Origin: Sphingomonas cannabina
GTDB lineage: Bacteria > Pseudomonadota > Alphaproteobacteria > Sphingomonadales > Sphingomonadaceae
DNA length: 64,000 nucleotides
Assembly (NCBI RefSeq): GCF_021391395.1
Contig: NZ_CP090059.1
Coordinates: 62,001-126,000, forward strand
Direction of reading: 5' to 3'
The notes under the pieces are model-generated. The model was not told the origin of the DNA and did not search any database. It saw only the letters and a program-made list of their open reading frames with translations. The position numbers and the translations under genes were made by a program. Below, in pieces: positions 44,803 through 54,700 of the stretch; the stretch's first letter is position 1, and the number at the start of each line of letters is the position of its first letter.

Positions 44803-46314
44803 ATGGAAGCGGCAAATATCGACGTGCTGATCACCGGCGCCGGCGCCGCCGGCCTGACCTTGGCCATCGAGCTTGCGCGCCGGGGCGTACGGTTCCGTCT
44901 GATCGACAAGCTGCCGGCCCCGTTCCCCGGCTCGCGCGGCAAGGGTATTCAACCGCGTAGCCAGGAGATTTTCGAGGATCTCGGCATCCTCGACCGCATT
45001 GTCGCCACAGGCGGGCTCTACCCGCCGCTGCGTGAATATCGCGGCGACGGCAGCTTCCAGGACTCGCTGGTGGCGGAATCCTTTGCTCCGACGCCCGCCG
45101 AACCCTTCCACCTCGCGCTGCTCGTCCCGCAGTTTCTCACCGAACGGGTGATGCGCGAGCGGCTTGCCGAGCTGGGGCACCGGCCGGAATTCGGATGCGA
45201 GCTCGTCGCGTTCGTGCAGGACGACGAAGGCGTGACCGCCAGGCTGCTCATGCCCAGCGGGGAGCAGACGGTGCGCGCACGTTATCTGGTCGGCACCGAC
45301 GGCGGCCGCAGCTTCGTGCGCAAGAGCCTCGAGCTGGACTTCCCCGGCAAGACGCTGGGCATCCGCGCGATGGTCGCCGACGTGGTGCTGACCGGATTGG
45401 GGCGCGATGCCTGGCATCGCTTCAATGAAGGCGACATGGAGACCCAGATCTCCTTCTGCCCGCTGCCGGGTACGCCGATGTTCCAGATCCAGGCCCCGAT
45501 CCCGCTCGAAGGCGACGCCGACCTGACCGCGTCGGGCCTCCAGGCGATGGTTGACACGCGGATCGGACGAAGCGGGATTCGCATCGAGAGCGTTTCCTGG
45601 GCCTCGGCCTATACGATGAACGCGCGTCTCGCCGACCGGTATCGGGTCGGACGCGTGTTTCTCGCGGGTGATGCCGCCCATATCCATCCGCCCACGGGGG
45701 GACAGGGCCTCAACACCAGCGTTCAGGACGCCTATAATCTCGGCTGGAAGATCGCTGCGACCCTCGCCGGGGCTTCGCCCGCGGTGCTGGACAGCTATGA
45801 GGATGAACGCCGGCCGGTCGCCGGGGCGATGTTGGGGCTCGCGACGAGGCTGCTCGATGCGGCGAAGCGCGGCGACATGCGGCGCGGGCGGGAGGTGCAT
45901 CAACTCGACATCGGTTATCCGGATTCGCCGCTGTCGCTCGAGGTGCCGGCGCGTGAGGGCATGCTGCTCGCCGGCGAACGGGCACCCGACGCACCCGTGG
46001 CCGGAGCGGCCGGCCAGGATCGCCGCCTATTCGAGCTGTTCGCCGGGCCGCATTGGACGCTGCTCGGTTATGAGCCCGGTGGCACCGGGATTGCTCCACG
46101 CGAGGGTCTGCACATCCACCGCATCGGCGCCGATGAGGCCCTGGTCGACCGGGAACGGCACTTCCAGAATGCCTATGGCGTCGCGACAGGCGACTGGGTG
46201 CTGGTGCGGCCCGACGGATATGTCGGGGCGATCGTCGATGCCGCGCATCTCGCCGAACTGGAGCGCCATCTCGATGCGATGGGCCTCGCCGTCCCAGCGC
46301 ACGCCGATGCCTAA
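44803..46314 (+). CDS. FAD-dependent aromatic monooxygenase (PheA/TetX-like)
   Basis: This 503-residue class-A flavin monooxygenase has the FAD motif GAGAAG (12-17), the DG-type segment VGTDGGRSFVRKSLELDF, and FLAGDAAHIHPPTGGQGLNTSVQDAYNLGWK. A C-terminal thioredoxin-like domain follows, as in phenol- or polyketide-hydroxylating members. The substrate is unknown. GGAGG lies 5 nt before ATG 44803, better than ATG 44767 or 44791. It lies inside the presumed mobile element, under the divergent MarR regulator. Confidence 0.85.
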   Translation: MEAANIDVLITGAGAAGLTLAIELARRGVRFRLIDKLPAPFPGSRGKGIQPRSQEIFEDLGILDRIVATGGLYPPLREYRGDGSFQDSLVAESFAPTPAEPFHLALLVPQFLTERVMRERLAELGHRPEFGCELVAFVQDDEGVTARLLMPSGEQTVRARYLVGTDGGRSFVRKSLELDFPGKTLGIRAMVADVVLTGLGRDAWHRFNEGDMETQISFCPLPGTPMFQIQAPIPLEGDADLTASGLQAMVDTRIGRSGIRIESVSWASAYTMNARLADRYRVGRVFLAGDAAHIHPPTGGQGLNTSVQDAYNLGWKIAATLAGASPAVLDSYEDERRPVAGAMLGLATRLLDAAKRGDMRRGREVHQLDIGYPDSPLSLEVPAREGMLLAGERAPDAPVAGAAGQDRRLFELFAGPHWTLLGYEPGGTGIAPREGLHIHRIGADEALVDRERHFQNAYGVATGDWVLVRPDGYVGAIVDAAHLAELERHLDAMGLAVPAHADA

Positions 46315-46444
46315 GCTGCCGATGCTTAGAGGATGGGCGACGCCACTTACGATCGGCGCGTTCTTCCCCCATGGCGGGCACAGGTCTGCTGATGTTCTTC
46401 GAGCTGGATCGCGGATTGATGGTGGTGATCCACCAATGGTTCTC

Positions 46445-47306
46445 CTAGTTCTTCCTCGCGGGCGTCGCAGGCCACATGGCGGCTAACGTTCGGCCGCTCG
46501 CGCGCTCTAAATCGAACTCGCTCCATTCGGCCTGACGCAGCTCGCCCGGCCGGACGAACACATGCGGCGACATCCGTAGCGCGTACTGGGTGATGCCGTA
46601 CCCGGAGAACGCCTCTATCGCGCAGCAGCTCACCCACGTCCCTGGGGTTGGTGATGGCCGCGTAGTGGCGGGTCTTCGGGACAACGATCGCGCCCCTTAG
46701 GTCGGCGGCCACGTCCCGCTGCACCCGGCCAGTCGCGATGCCGTAGCGGAGGACGCGGCTGATAACGCTGCGCATGCGCCTGGCGCTTTCATAGCGCCCC
46801 GTCGCCTCGAGCTTGCGCAGCACGGCCAGGACTTCCAGCGCCTCGATCTGGTTGATCGGGCGCGAGCCGATATCGGAATACGCCATCCCGAGCAGCCACT
46901 GCACCTTTTCGAGCGTGATCCCGGCGCGGCCTTCGCGGGTGATCTTCGTGACCCATTCCTCCGCGACGGATTTGAAGCTGTTGCCGGCGTCGAACTGCGC
47001 CCGCATCCGCTTGAGCTTCTTTTCCGCAGCTGGATCGATGCCGTCCGCGACCAGCTTGCGGGCGGCATCACGCGCCTCCCGTGCCTCCGGTAGGCTGACT
47101 TCGGGCCAGACGCCGAGCGACAGCACCTTGTCCTTGCCGAGATAGCGATACTTGAGTCGCCAGTATTTCGAACCGGTCGGAGTGACGAGAAGGAAGAGCG
47201 AATGCTCATCGAAGAGCTTGTACGCCTTTGCTCGAGGCCGGGCATTCTTGATGGCGAGAACGGTGAGCGCCAAGGGGGTATCTCCATCCGAAAACGGGTG
47301 GATCAT
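46445..47306 (-). pseudogene. Broken tyrosine integrase (P4-type, DUF4102 N terminus)
   Basis: The N-terminal part (ALTVLAIKNARPRAKAYKLFDEHSLFLLVTPTGSKYWRLKYRYLGKDKVLSLG) is the DUF4102 domain, followed by a core-binding domain. After NPRDVGELL the frame shifts near 46618-46630; the sequence continues in a second frame as EAFSGYGITQYALRMSPHVFVRPGELRQAEWSEFDLERA, holding the first catalytic Arg. It then stops at 46445 without the HxxR and Tyr part. The likely start is TTG 47273 (GGAG 8 nt upstream) or ATG 47306. It lies beside tRNA-Leu(CAG), the usual target of such elements. Confidence 0.85.
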
Positions 47307-47440
47307 GGGCCCCGAAAAGTACCCCAAAAGCGGGGTATCTGTGGGCAAACCCACCCGAACCTCGCCGGACAAAGTAGCAGAAAAAGCGCTTGTTTCCGAG
47401 CCACTTACGGGACGTTCTTGGACGTCCGTGGACGGGAAAG

Positions 47441-47527
47441 TGGTGCCCAGAAGAGGACTCGAACCTCCACGCCCTTTCGAGCGCCGCCACCTGAAGACGG
47501 TGCGTCTACCAATTCCGCCATCTGGGC
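47441..47527 (-). tRNA. tRNA-Leu (anticodon CAG)
   Basis: An 87-nt class-II tRNA on the minus strand: acceptor GCCCAGA/TCTGGGC, anticodon stem CCGTC/GGCGG around TTCAGGT (anticodon CAG), a long variable arm and T-loop GTTCGAGTC. Discriminator A and CCA are encoded. Its 3' end faces the broken integrase, so it is the probable integration site. Confidence 0.95.
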
Positions 47528-47650
47528 ACGGGGTAGGCGGCGCGCTCTAATGAATGGGATCTGCGGTTGTCAACCGGCTGTTGGCCTTGCCGATCGCGCG
47601 CGCTCGGGGCATGGAGCCGGCGACTACCCAAGGAATCCTCGACAGGCGCA

Positions 47651-48583
47651 ATGAAGGACCAGCTCATCACCCTGTTCGGCGGCGGCGGATTCGTCGGCCG
47701 CTATGTGGCGCAGGCACTGCTTGCCGCCGGCGCGCGCGTGCGAGTCGCGCAGCGCGTCCCCCGCGACGCCTGGTTCCTGAAGCCGCTCGGCGGCCTCGGG
47801 CAGACCCAGTTCGTCGCCGCGGACGTGACCAGGCCCGCCACCGTCGCCCGCGCGATCGAGGGGGCGGACGGCGTCGTCAATCTCGTCGGCAGCTTCGCCG
47901 ACATGGCCGCGGTCAACGCCGGCGGCGCGCGCGTCGTCGCCGAGGCGGCGGCCGCCAAGGGCATCGGCGCGCTCGTCCATGTCTCCGCGCTCGGCGCCGA
48001 TCCCGAGTCGCCTTCGACCTACGGCCGCACCAAGGGCGAGGGCGAGAAGGCAGTGCTCGCCGCGTTCCCGGGCGCGACGATCCTGCGCCCGTCGCTGGTG
48101 TTCGGGCGCGAAGACCAGTTCACCAACCGCTTCGCCGGGATGATCGCGGGCGCGCCCGTGCTGCCGGTGCTGCGCGGAGCGACCCGCTTCCAGCCGGTCT
48201 ACGTCAAGGACGTCGCGAGCGCGGCGGTGAAAGCGCTCGCCGCGCCCGAGGACCATGCCGGCCGCACCTATGAGCTCGGCGGGCCGGACGTGCTCACCAT
48301 GACCGAGCTCTATCGCTGGCTCGGCCGCACCATCGGGCGCGAGCCGCCGATGATCGACCTGCCCGATTCGCTCGGCAGCCTGATCGCGGCGTTCGGCTTC
48401 CTACCGGGCGCGCCGATCACCATGGACCAGTGGCGGATGCTCCAGCGCGACAATGTCGTGAGCGTCGGCGCCGAGGGGCTGGGCGCCTTCGGCATCGATC
48501 CCACGCCGCTCGCCAGCGTCGCGCCTGCCTGGCTGGTACGCTTCCGCCGCCACGGACGCTTCGCCAAGCGCCTGCCCGCCTGA
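47651..48583 (+). CDS. NDUFA9-like NAD(P)-binding protein
   Basis: This 310-residue atypical short-chain dehydrogenase has GGGGFVGRYVAQALLAAGARVRV at the N terminus, then ADGVVNLVG and HVSALGADPESPSTYGRTKGEGE, and matches the complex I NDUFA9 (39 kDa) subfamily. In alphaproteobacteria its tie to complex I is suggested but not certain. ATG 47651 starts the conserved region. Confidence 0.85.
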   Translation: MKDQLITLFGGGGFVGRYVAQALLAAGARVRVAQRVPRDAWFLKPLGGLGQTQFVAADVTRPATVARAIEGADGVVNLVGSFADMAAVNAGGARVVAEAAAAKGIGALVHVSALGADPESPSTYGRTKGEGEKAVLAAFPGATILRPSLVFGREDQFTNRFAGMIAGAPVLPVLRGATRFQPVYVKDVASAAVKALAAPEDHAGRTYELGGPDVLTMTELYRWLGRTIGREPPMIDLPDSLGSLIAAFGFLPGAPITMDQWRMLQRDNVVSVGAEGLGAFGIDPTPLASVAPAWLVRFRRHGRFAKRLPA

Positions 48584-48636
48584 ACCCGAGTTCCTGTTAG
48601 CGTGCCGCCCGTCCGCGGCCTGAAAGTGAGGCCGTG

Positions 48637-49434
48637 ATGGACCTTCTGACCGTGATCCTGCTCGGCATCGTCGAGGGCGTGACCGAATTCCTGCCGGTGT
48701 CCTCGACCGGGCACCTGATCCTGGCGGGTGCGCTGCTCGGCTTCCATGGCGAGAGCGCCGGCACCTTCGACATCGTCATCCAGCTCGGCGCGATCCTGGC
48801 AGTGGTGGTGCTCTACTGGCGGCGGTTCTGGGACGTCGCGCAGGGATTGTTCCGCGTCGAGCGCGGGGCGCTGATCTTCATCCGCAACTTGGCTCTCGCC
48901 TTCCTGCCCTCGGCGGTGATCGGGGTGATCGTCTACAAGGCGGTCAAGGCGATGCTCGAGAATCCGACGATCGTCGCGGTCGCGCTGATCGTCGGCGGCG
49001 TCGCCATCCTGGTGATCGAACGGCTGGTGCGCGACGCCAAGGTGCACAGCGTCGAGGGGATGAGCTGGCGCACCGCGCTGGGCATCGGCGTGATCCAGTG
49101 CCTGTCGATGATTCCCGGCGTCAGCCGCTCGGGGGCGACGATCATGGGCGCGCTGGGCCTGGGGGTCGAGCGGCGCACCGCGGCCGAGTTCAGCTTCTTC
49201 CTGGCTGTGCCGACGATGCTCGCCGCCTCGGCCTATGACCTCTACAAGAACCACGAACATCTCGGCGACACCGGCTGGAGCCAGATCGCGGTCGGCTTTG
49301 TCGTATCGTTCGTCGTCGCGCTGCTGGTGATCCGCTGGTTCGTCGGCATCGTCACCCGCCACGGCTTCGCGCCCTTCGCCTGGTACCGAATCGCCGCCGG
49401 CGCGCTGGCGCTGGTGTGGTTGCAATTCAGATAG
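48637..49434 (+). CDS. uppP: Undecaprenyl-diphosphate phosphatase UppP
   Basis: This 265-residue polytopic protein has both BacA motifs (GIVEGVTEFLPVSSTGHLIL and MIPGVSRSGATIMGALGLGV). It recycles the lipid carrier for peptidoglycan synthesis and gives bacitracin tolerance. ATG 48637 has GAGG 5 nt upstream, preferred to the GTG one codon before. Confidence 0.94.
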   Translation: MDLLTVILLGIVEGVTEFLPVSSTGHLILAGALLGFHGESAGTFDIVIQLGAILAVVVLYWRRFWDVAQGLFRVERGALIFIRNLALAFLPSAVIGVIVYKAVKAMLENPTIVAVALIVGGVAILVIERLVRDAKVHSVEGMSWRTALGIGVIQCLSMIPGVSRSGATIMGALGLGVERRTAAEFSFFLAVPTMLAASAYDLYKNHEHLGDTGWSQIAVGFVVSFVVALLVIRWFVGIVTRHGFAPFAWYRIAAGALALVWLQFR

Positions 49435-49589
49435 GTCAATAATCGGAACTATTTTTGAAAGGTCATTTCGTCTCGACGACCGAAAAGACCATTTCGGCCA
49501 CGGAGATAGGGCAGGATTGATGCCATATCTGCCGATTTGACCTATGCCCTTGGCGGCCTTTCGCGTTACCGGGCGGCGAAAGGTCGATC
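49435..49589. promoter_or_regulatory. AT-richer leader region upstream of gltD with repeated GAAAGGTC motifs
   Basis: The gap before gltD holds GAAAGGTC near 49457 and again near 49578, and a close relative AAAAGACCATTTCGG near 49483 whose flank repeats GGTCATTTCG. The motif could bind a regulator of glutamate synthase; no known consensus is matched and no clear -35/-10 pair stands out. Confidence 0.3.
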
Positions 49590-51023
49590 ATGGCAGGCGA
49601 AAAGCTTCTTCAATTCGTGACCCGGACGCAGGCGTACCCCGCCAAGCGGGAGGCGCAGGCGCGTGCCGAGGATTTCCGCGAGATCGCGGAGCGCTACGGC
49701 GTGCCCGCCGCCGAGGAGCAGGCAAGCCGCTGCTCGCAATGCGGCGTGCCCTATTGCTCGGTGCACTGCCCGCTGCACAACCATATCCCGGACTGGCTGC
49801 GGCTCACCGCCGAGGGGCGGCTGCGCGAGGCCTATGAGCTGAGCAACGCCACCTCGACCATGCCCGAGATCTGCGGCCGCATCTGTCCGCAGGATCGGCT
49901 GTGCGAAGGCAATTGCGTGATCGAGTTCTCTGGCCACGGCGCGGTGACGATCGGATCGGTCGAGAAGTTCATCACCGACACCGCCTGGGAAGAGGGCTGG
50001 GTCGAGCCGGTCGCCGTGGGGCCGGCGCGGGGCCAGTCGGTCGGCATCATCGGCGCGGGTCCGGCGGGGCTCAGCGCGGCCGAGTATCTGCGCGGCTATG
50101 GCTATGACGTCCATGTCTACGACCGCCACGACCGGATGGGCGGGCTGCTGACCTACGGCATCCCGGGCTTCAAGCTCGAGAAGCCGGTGGTGATGCGCCG
50201 CGTCGACCGGCTGAAGCAGGGCGGCATCGTCTTCCACGAGGGGTTCGAGGTCGGCCGCGACGCGACGCTGGACGAACTGCGCGAGCGGCACGACGCGCTG
50301 CTGATCGCTACCGGCGTCTACAAGCCGCGCGCGATCAAGGCGCCCGGCGTGGGCTCGGCCGGAGTGGTCGAGGCGCTGACCTACCTCACCGCCTCCAACC
50401 GCAAGAGTTTCGGCGATGCGGTGCCCGAGTTCGAGGACGGCAGCCTCGACGCCAAGGGCAAGCATGTCGTGGTGATCGGCGGCGGCGATACCGCGATGGA
50501 TTGCGTGCGCACCGCCGTCCGCCAGGGCGCGGCGTCGGTGAAGTGCCTCTACCGCCGCGACCGCGCCAACATGCCGGGCTCGCAGCGCGAGGTCGCCAAT
50601 GCCGAGGAGGAAGGCGTCGAGTTCGTCTGGCTCTCCGCCCCGCAGGCATTCGAGGCAGCGGAACGAGTGACGGCGGTCCGTGCGGAGAAGATGCGGCTCG
50701 GCGCCCCCGACGCCACCGGCCGCCGCGCCCCCGAGCCGGACCCGGGCAGCGACTTCCGGCTGGAAGCCGATCTCGTCATCAAGGCGCTCGGCTTCGACGC
50801 CGAGGACCTGCCGCGGCTGTTCGACGCGCCGGAGCTGGGCGTCACCCGCTGGGGGACGCTCAGGACCGACAACAAGACGATGATGACCAGCCTCGACGGC
50901 GTGTTCGCGGCCGGCGACATCGTGCGCGGCGCGAGCCTGGTGGTGTGGGCTATCCGCGACGGCCGCGACGTTGCGGCGAAGATGCACCAGTATCTCAAGG
51001 TCAAGGGGAAGGTGGCGGCATGA
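49590..51023 (+). CDS. gltD: Glutamate synthase small subunit GltD
   Basis: This 477-residue FAD/NADPH protein has N-terminal cysteine clusters for [4Fe-4S] centres (CSQCGVPYCSVHCPLHNHIPDWL; CGRICPQDRLCEGNC), a FAD site (IIGAGPAGLSAAEYL) and an NADPH site (VVIGGGDTAMDCVRTA). It passes electrons from NADPH to GltB. The gene is upstream of gltB, and its last codons overlap the next ATG. Confidence 0.94.
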   Translation: MAGEKLLQFVTRTQAYPAKREAQARAEDFREIAERYGVPAAEEQASRCSQCGVPYCSVHCPLHNHIPDWLRLTAEGRLREAYELSNATSTMPEICGRICPQDRLCEGNCVIEFSGHGAVTIGSVEKFITDTAWEEGWVEPVAVGPARGQSVGIIGAGPAGLSAAEYLRGYGYDVHVYDRHDRMGGLLTYGIPGFKLEKPVVMRRVDRLKQGGIVFHEGFEVGRDATLDELRERHDALLIATGVYKPRAIKAPGVGSAGVVEALTYLTASNRKSFGDAVPEFEDGSLDAKGKHVVVIGGGDTAMDCVRTAVRQGAASVKCLYRRDRANMPGSQREVANAEEEGVEFVWLSAPQAFEAAERVTAVRAEKMRLGAPDATGRRAPEPDPGSDFRLEADLVIKALGFDAEDLPRLFDAPELGVTRWGTLRTDNKTMMTSLDGVFAAGDIVRGASLVVWAIRDGRDVAAKMHQYLKVKGKVAA

Positions 51024-51739
51024 GGGGGATGACCGGAGCCTTGTTGGTTGCGCTGGCGACGCCGGCGGCCGCGCAGACGACGGCCGCCCCGCCGGTTCCT
51101 TCTTCGGCCGCCGCGACCGATCCGGCAAAGCTCGCCCTCGGCCAGCGCATCGCGGGACGCCTTCTTCCCGACGGCACCTACCGCACGATCATGAAGGCGA
51201 CCATGGATCAGGTGACGTCGATGTTCACCGATCAGATCGGAGCGATGCCGGTTCGCGACCTGGTCAAGGCGGGCGGCCTTTCGGAAGAGCAGGCGGCGAA
51301 GCTCGGTCCTGGAACGATCCGGCAGATCGCCGAGATCATGGACCCGGCATTCGATCAGCGGATGCGCATCACAATGAAGGTCATGGGCGACGAGATGAGT
51401 GAGCTGATGACTCAGATGGAGCCGGAGTATCGCGCCGGTCTGGCGGAGGCTTATGCCACGCGCTTCTCCGCCAATCAGCTCGCCGAGCTCGATCGTTTCT
51501 TCGCGACGCCGACCGGCAGCGCCTACGCTTCGCAGTCGATGGCGATCTATGCCGATCCGGCGATGATGCGGCGGATGCAGACGCTGATGCCGAAGATCAT
51601 GCAGGCCATGCCCGGCATCATCACGAAGGTGACCGCGGCCACGGCCGACCTGCCCAAGACGCGCGACGCCAAGTCACTGTCGAAGGAGGAGCGGGCACGC
51701 CTCGAGGCGCTGCTGCTTCCCGCGAAGGATTCCCAATGA
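51020..51739 (+). CDS. DUF2059-like secreted protein between gltD and gltB
   Basis: This 239-residue protein has a signal peptide (MTGALLVALATPAAAQ) and a helical Met-rich mature part; the C-terminal half (EYRAGLAEAYATRFSANQLAELDRFFATPTGSAYASQSM) fits DUF2059. Function is unknown. ATGA overlaps at both ends tie it translationally to gltD and gltB. ATG 51029 is an alternative start. Confidence 0.82.
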   Translation: MRGMTGALLVALATPAAAQTTAAPPVPSSAAATDPAKLALGQRIAGRLLPDGTYRTIMKATMDQVTSMFTDQIGAMPVRDLVKAGGLSEEQAAKLGPGTIRQIAEIMDPAFDQRMRITMKVMGDEMSELMTQMEPEYRAGLAEAYATRFSANQLAELDRFFATPTGSAYASQSMAIYADPAMMRRMQTLMPKIMQAMPGIITKVTAATADLPKTRDAKSLSKEERARLEALLLPAKDSQ

Positions 51740-54700
51740 GCCAGCTCGACACCGAACGCCTCCGCCTCGCCCGCGAGGGCATGTACCGCCCCGAGTTCGA
51801 GAGCGACGCCTGCGGCGTCGGCCTGGTCGCCGCCACCGACGGCGTGCCCTCGCGCCGCGTCGTCGCCGCTGCGATCGACGCGCTGAAGGCGGTGTGGCAC
51901 CGCGGCGCGGTCGACGCCGACGGCAAGACCGGCGACGGCGCCGGCATCCATGTCGACCTGCCCGCCAAGTTCTTCGACGACGCCGTGGTCGCCTCGGGCC
52001 ACCGCGTGCTGCCGAACCGGCTCGCGGTCGGCATGATGTTCCTGCCGCGCACCGACCTGACCGCGCAGGAGACGTGCCGCACCATCGTCGAGAGCGAGAT
52101 CATCGAGGCCGGCTACACCATCTACGGCTGGCGCCAGGTGCCGGTCGACGTGTCGGTGATCGGGATGAAGGCGCAGGCGACGCGCCCGGAGATCGAGCAG
52201 ATCATGATCGCCGGCCCGCTCCCCGACGAGCAGGACGCGGCCGAGTTCGAGAAGAACCTGTACCTGATCCGCCGCCGCATCGAGAAGCGCGTGATCGCGG
52301 CGCAGATCAGCGGCTTCTACGTCTGCTCGCTGAGCTGCCGGTCGATCGTCTACAAGGGGCTGTTCCTCGCCGAGAGCCTCAGCGAATTCTACCCGGACCT
52401 CAAGGACGAGCGGTTCGAGAGCCGGGTTGCGATCTTCCACCAGCGCTATTCGACCAACACCTTCCCGCAATGGTGGCTGGCGCAGCCGTTCCGCTGCCTC
52501 GCGCACAACGGCGAGATCAACACGATCCGCGGCAACAAGAACTGGATGCTGAGCCACGAGATCAAGATGGCCAGCATCGCGTTCGGGGAGCGATCGGAGG
52601 ACATCAAGCCGGTGATCCCGGCCGGCGCCAGCGACACTGCCGCGCTCGACGCCGTGTTCGAGGCGATCTGCCGCTCCGGCCGCGACGCGCCGACCGCCAA
52701 GCTGATGCTGATCCCCGAGGCCTGGGGGCCGAAGGGCGAGATGCCGCTCGCGCATGTCCAGATGTACAAGTATCTGGCGAGCGTGATGGAACCGTGGGAC
52801 GGCCCCGCCGCGCTGGCGATGACCGACGGCCGCTGGGCGGTCGCGGGCATGGACCGCAATGCGCTGAGGCCGCTGCGCTATACGCTGACCGGCGACGGGC
52901 TGCTGATCGTCGGGTCGGAGACCGGCATGGTGGTGGTGCCCGAGAGCACAGTGGTCGAGAAGGGCCGGCTCGGTCCCGGCCAGATGATCGCGGTCGACCT
53001 CGACCAGGGCCAGCTGCTCCACGACCGCGAGGTCAAGGACCGCCTCGCCGGCGAGGCCGATTACGGATCGATGATCGGCGAGTTCCTGAGCGTGGACGAC
53101 CTTCCCCGGGCGAAGAGCGAGCCGCTGCGCTTCGACCGCGCCGAGCTTGCGCGCCGCCAGGTCGCGGCGGGGCAGACGCTGGAGGACATGGAACTGATCC
53201 TGTCGCCGATGGTCGAGGGGGCCAAGGAAGCGATCGGATCGATGGGCGACGACACGCCGCTCGCCGTCATCTCGGACAAGCCGCGGCTGATCAGCCAGTT
53301 CTTCCGCCAGAACTTCAGCCAGGTGACGAACCCGCCGATCGATTCCCTGCGCGAACGGCACGTGATGTCGCTCAAGACGCGGTTCGGCAACCTCGCCAAC
53401 ATCCTCGACACCCAGGCGGCGCCGAGCAAGGTGCTGGTGCTCGAGAGCCCGGTGCTCACCAACGGCGACTGGGATCGCCTGAAGGCGCATTTCGGCACGC
53501 ATGCGGCCGAGATCGACTGCACCTTCCCCGCCGATGCCGGGCCGGAGGCGCTGCGCGCCGCCATCGCCGACATCCGCGCCCAGGCCGAGCAGGCGGTGCG
53601 CCAGGGCAAGAGCGAGCTGTTCCTGACCGACGAGCATATCGGCCCGGACCGCGTCGCCATCGCCGGCGTGCTGGCGGCGGCAGCGGTGCACACGCATCTC
53701 GTCCGCCGCGGTCTCAGGAGCTACGCCAGCGTCAACATCCGCAGCGCCGAGTGCCTCGACACCCATTATTATGCGGTGCTGATCGGCGTCGGCGCCACCA
53801 CGGTGAACGCCTATCTCGCCGAAGCCGCCATCGCCGACCGCCACGCGCGCGGGCTGTTCGGCGACCTGAGCCTCGACGAATGCCTCCAGCGCCATCGCAC
53901 CGCGATCGACGAGGGGCTGCTCAAGATCATGTCGAAGATGGGGATCGCGGTGATCTCCAGCTATCGCGGCGGCTACAACTTCGAGGCGGTCGGGCTCAGC
54001 CGCGCGCTGGTCAACGACCTGTTCCCGGGGATGCCGGCCAAGATCTCAGGCGAGGGCTATGCCTCGTTGCATTTGAGCGCGAAGCTTCGCCACGACGCGG
54101 CGTTCGACAGCGCGGTGGCGACGCTGCCGATCGGCGGCTTCTACCGCCAGCGGCACGGCGGGGAGACGCACGCCTATTCGGCGCAGCTGATGCACACGCT
54201 GCAGACCGCGGTCGCGACCGACAGCTATTCGACCTATCTGCAGTTCGCGCGCGGCGTGCGCGATCTGCCGCCGGTCTATCTGCGCGATCTGCTCGAGTTC
54301 AACTATCCGCGCGAGGGCGTGGCGATCGATTCGGTCGAGGCGATCACCGAGATACGGAAGCGCTTCGTGACGCCGGGCATGTCGCTGGGGGCGCTCAGCC
54401 CCGAGGCGCACGAAACGCTGGCGATCGCGATGAACCGGATCGGCGCGCGGGCGGTGTCGGGCGAGGGTGGCGAGGATGCGTCGCGCTACAAGCCCTATGA
54501 GAACGGCGACAACGCCAACTCGAGCGTCAAGCAGATCGCCTCGGGCCGCTTCGGCGTCACCGCGGAATATCTCAACGCCTGCGATGAGATCGAGATCAAG
54601 GTGGCGCAAGGCGCCAAGCCCGGCGAGGGCGGCCAGCTCCCCGGCTTCAAGGTCACTGAGCTGATCGCGAAGTTGCGCCACGCAACTCCGGGCGTCGGCC

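Noticed and set aside
46370-46447. 25-codon plus-strand frame at the end of the broken integrase
   Set aside because: Weak start context and no recognisable features; it lies within decayed element sequence.
51547-53895. Very long open frame opposite gltB
   Set aside because: It is antisense to a clear glutamate synthase, consists of low-complexity Arg/Asp/Gly/His-rich sequence and has no family signature; such mirror frames are common in GC-rich DNA. Those opposite ptsP (35859-38162) and ftsH (40612-43419) were rejected for the same reason.
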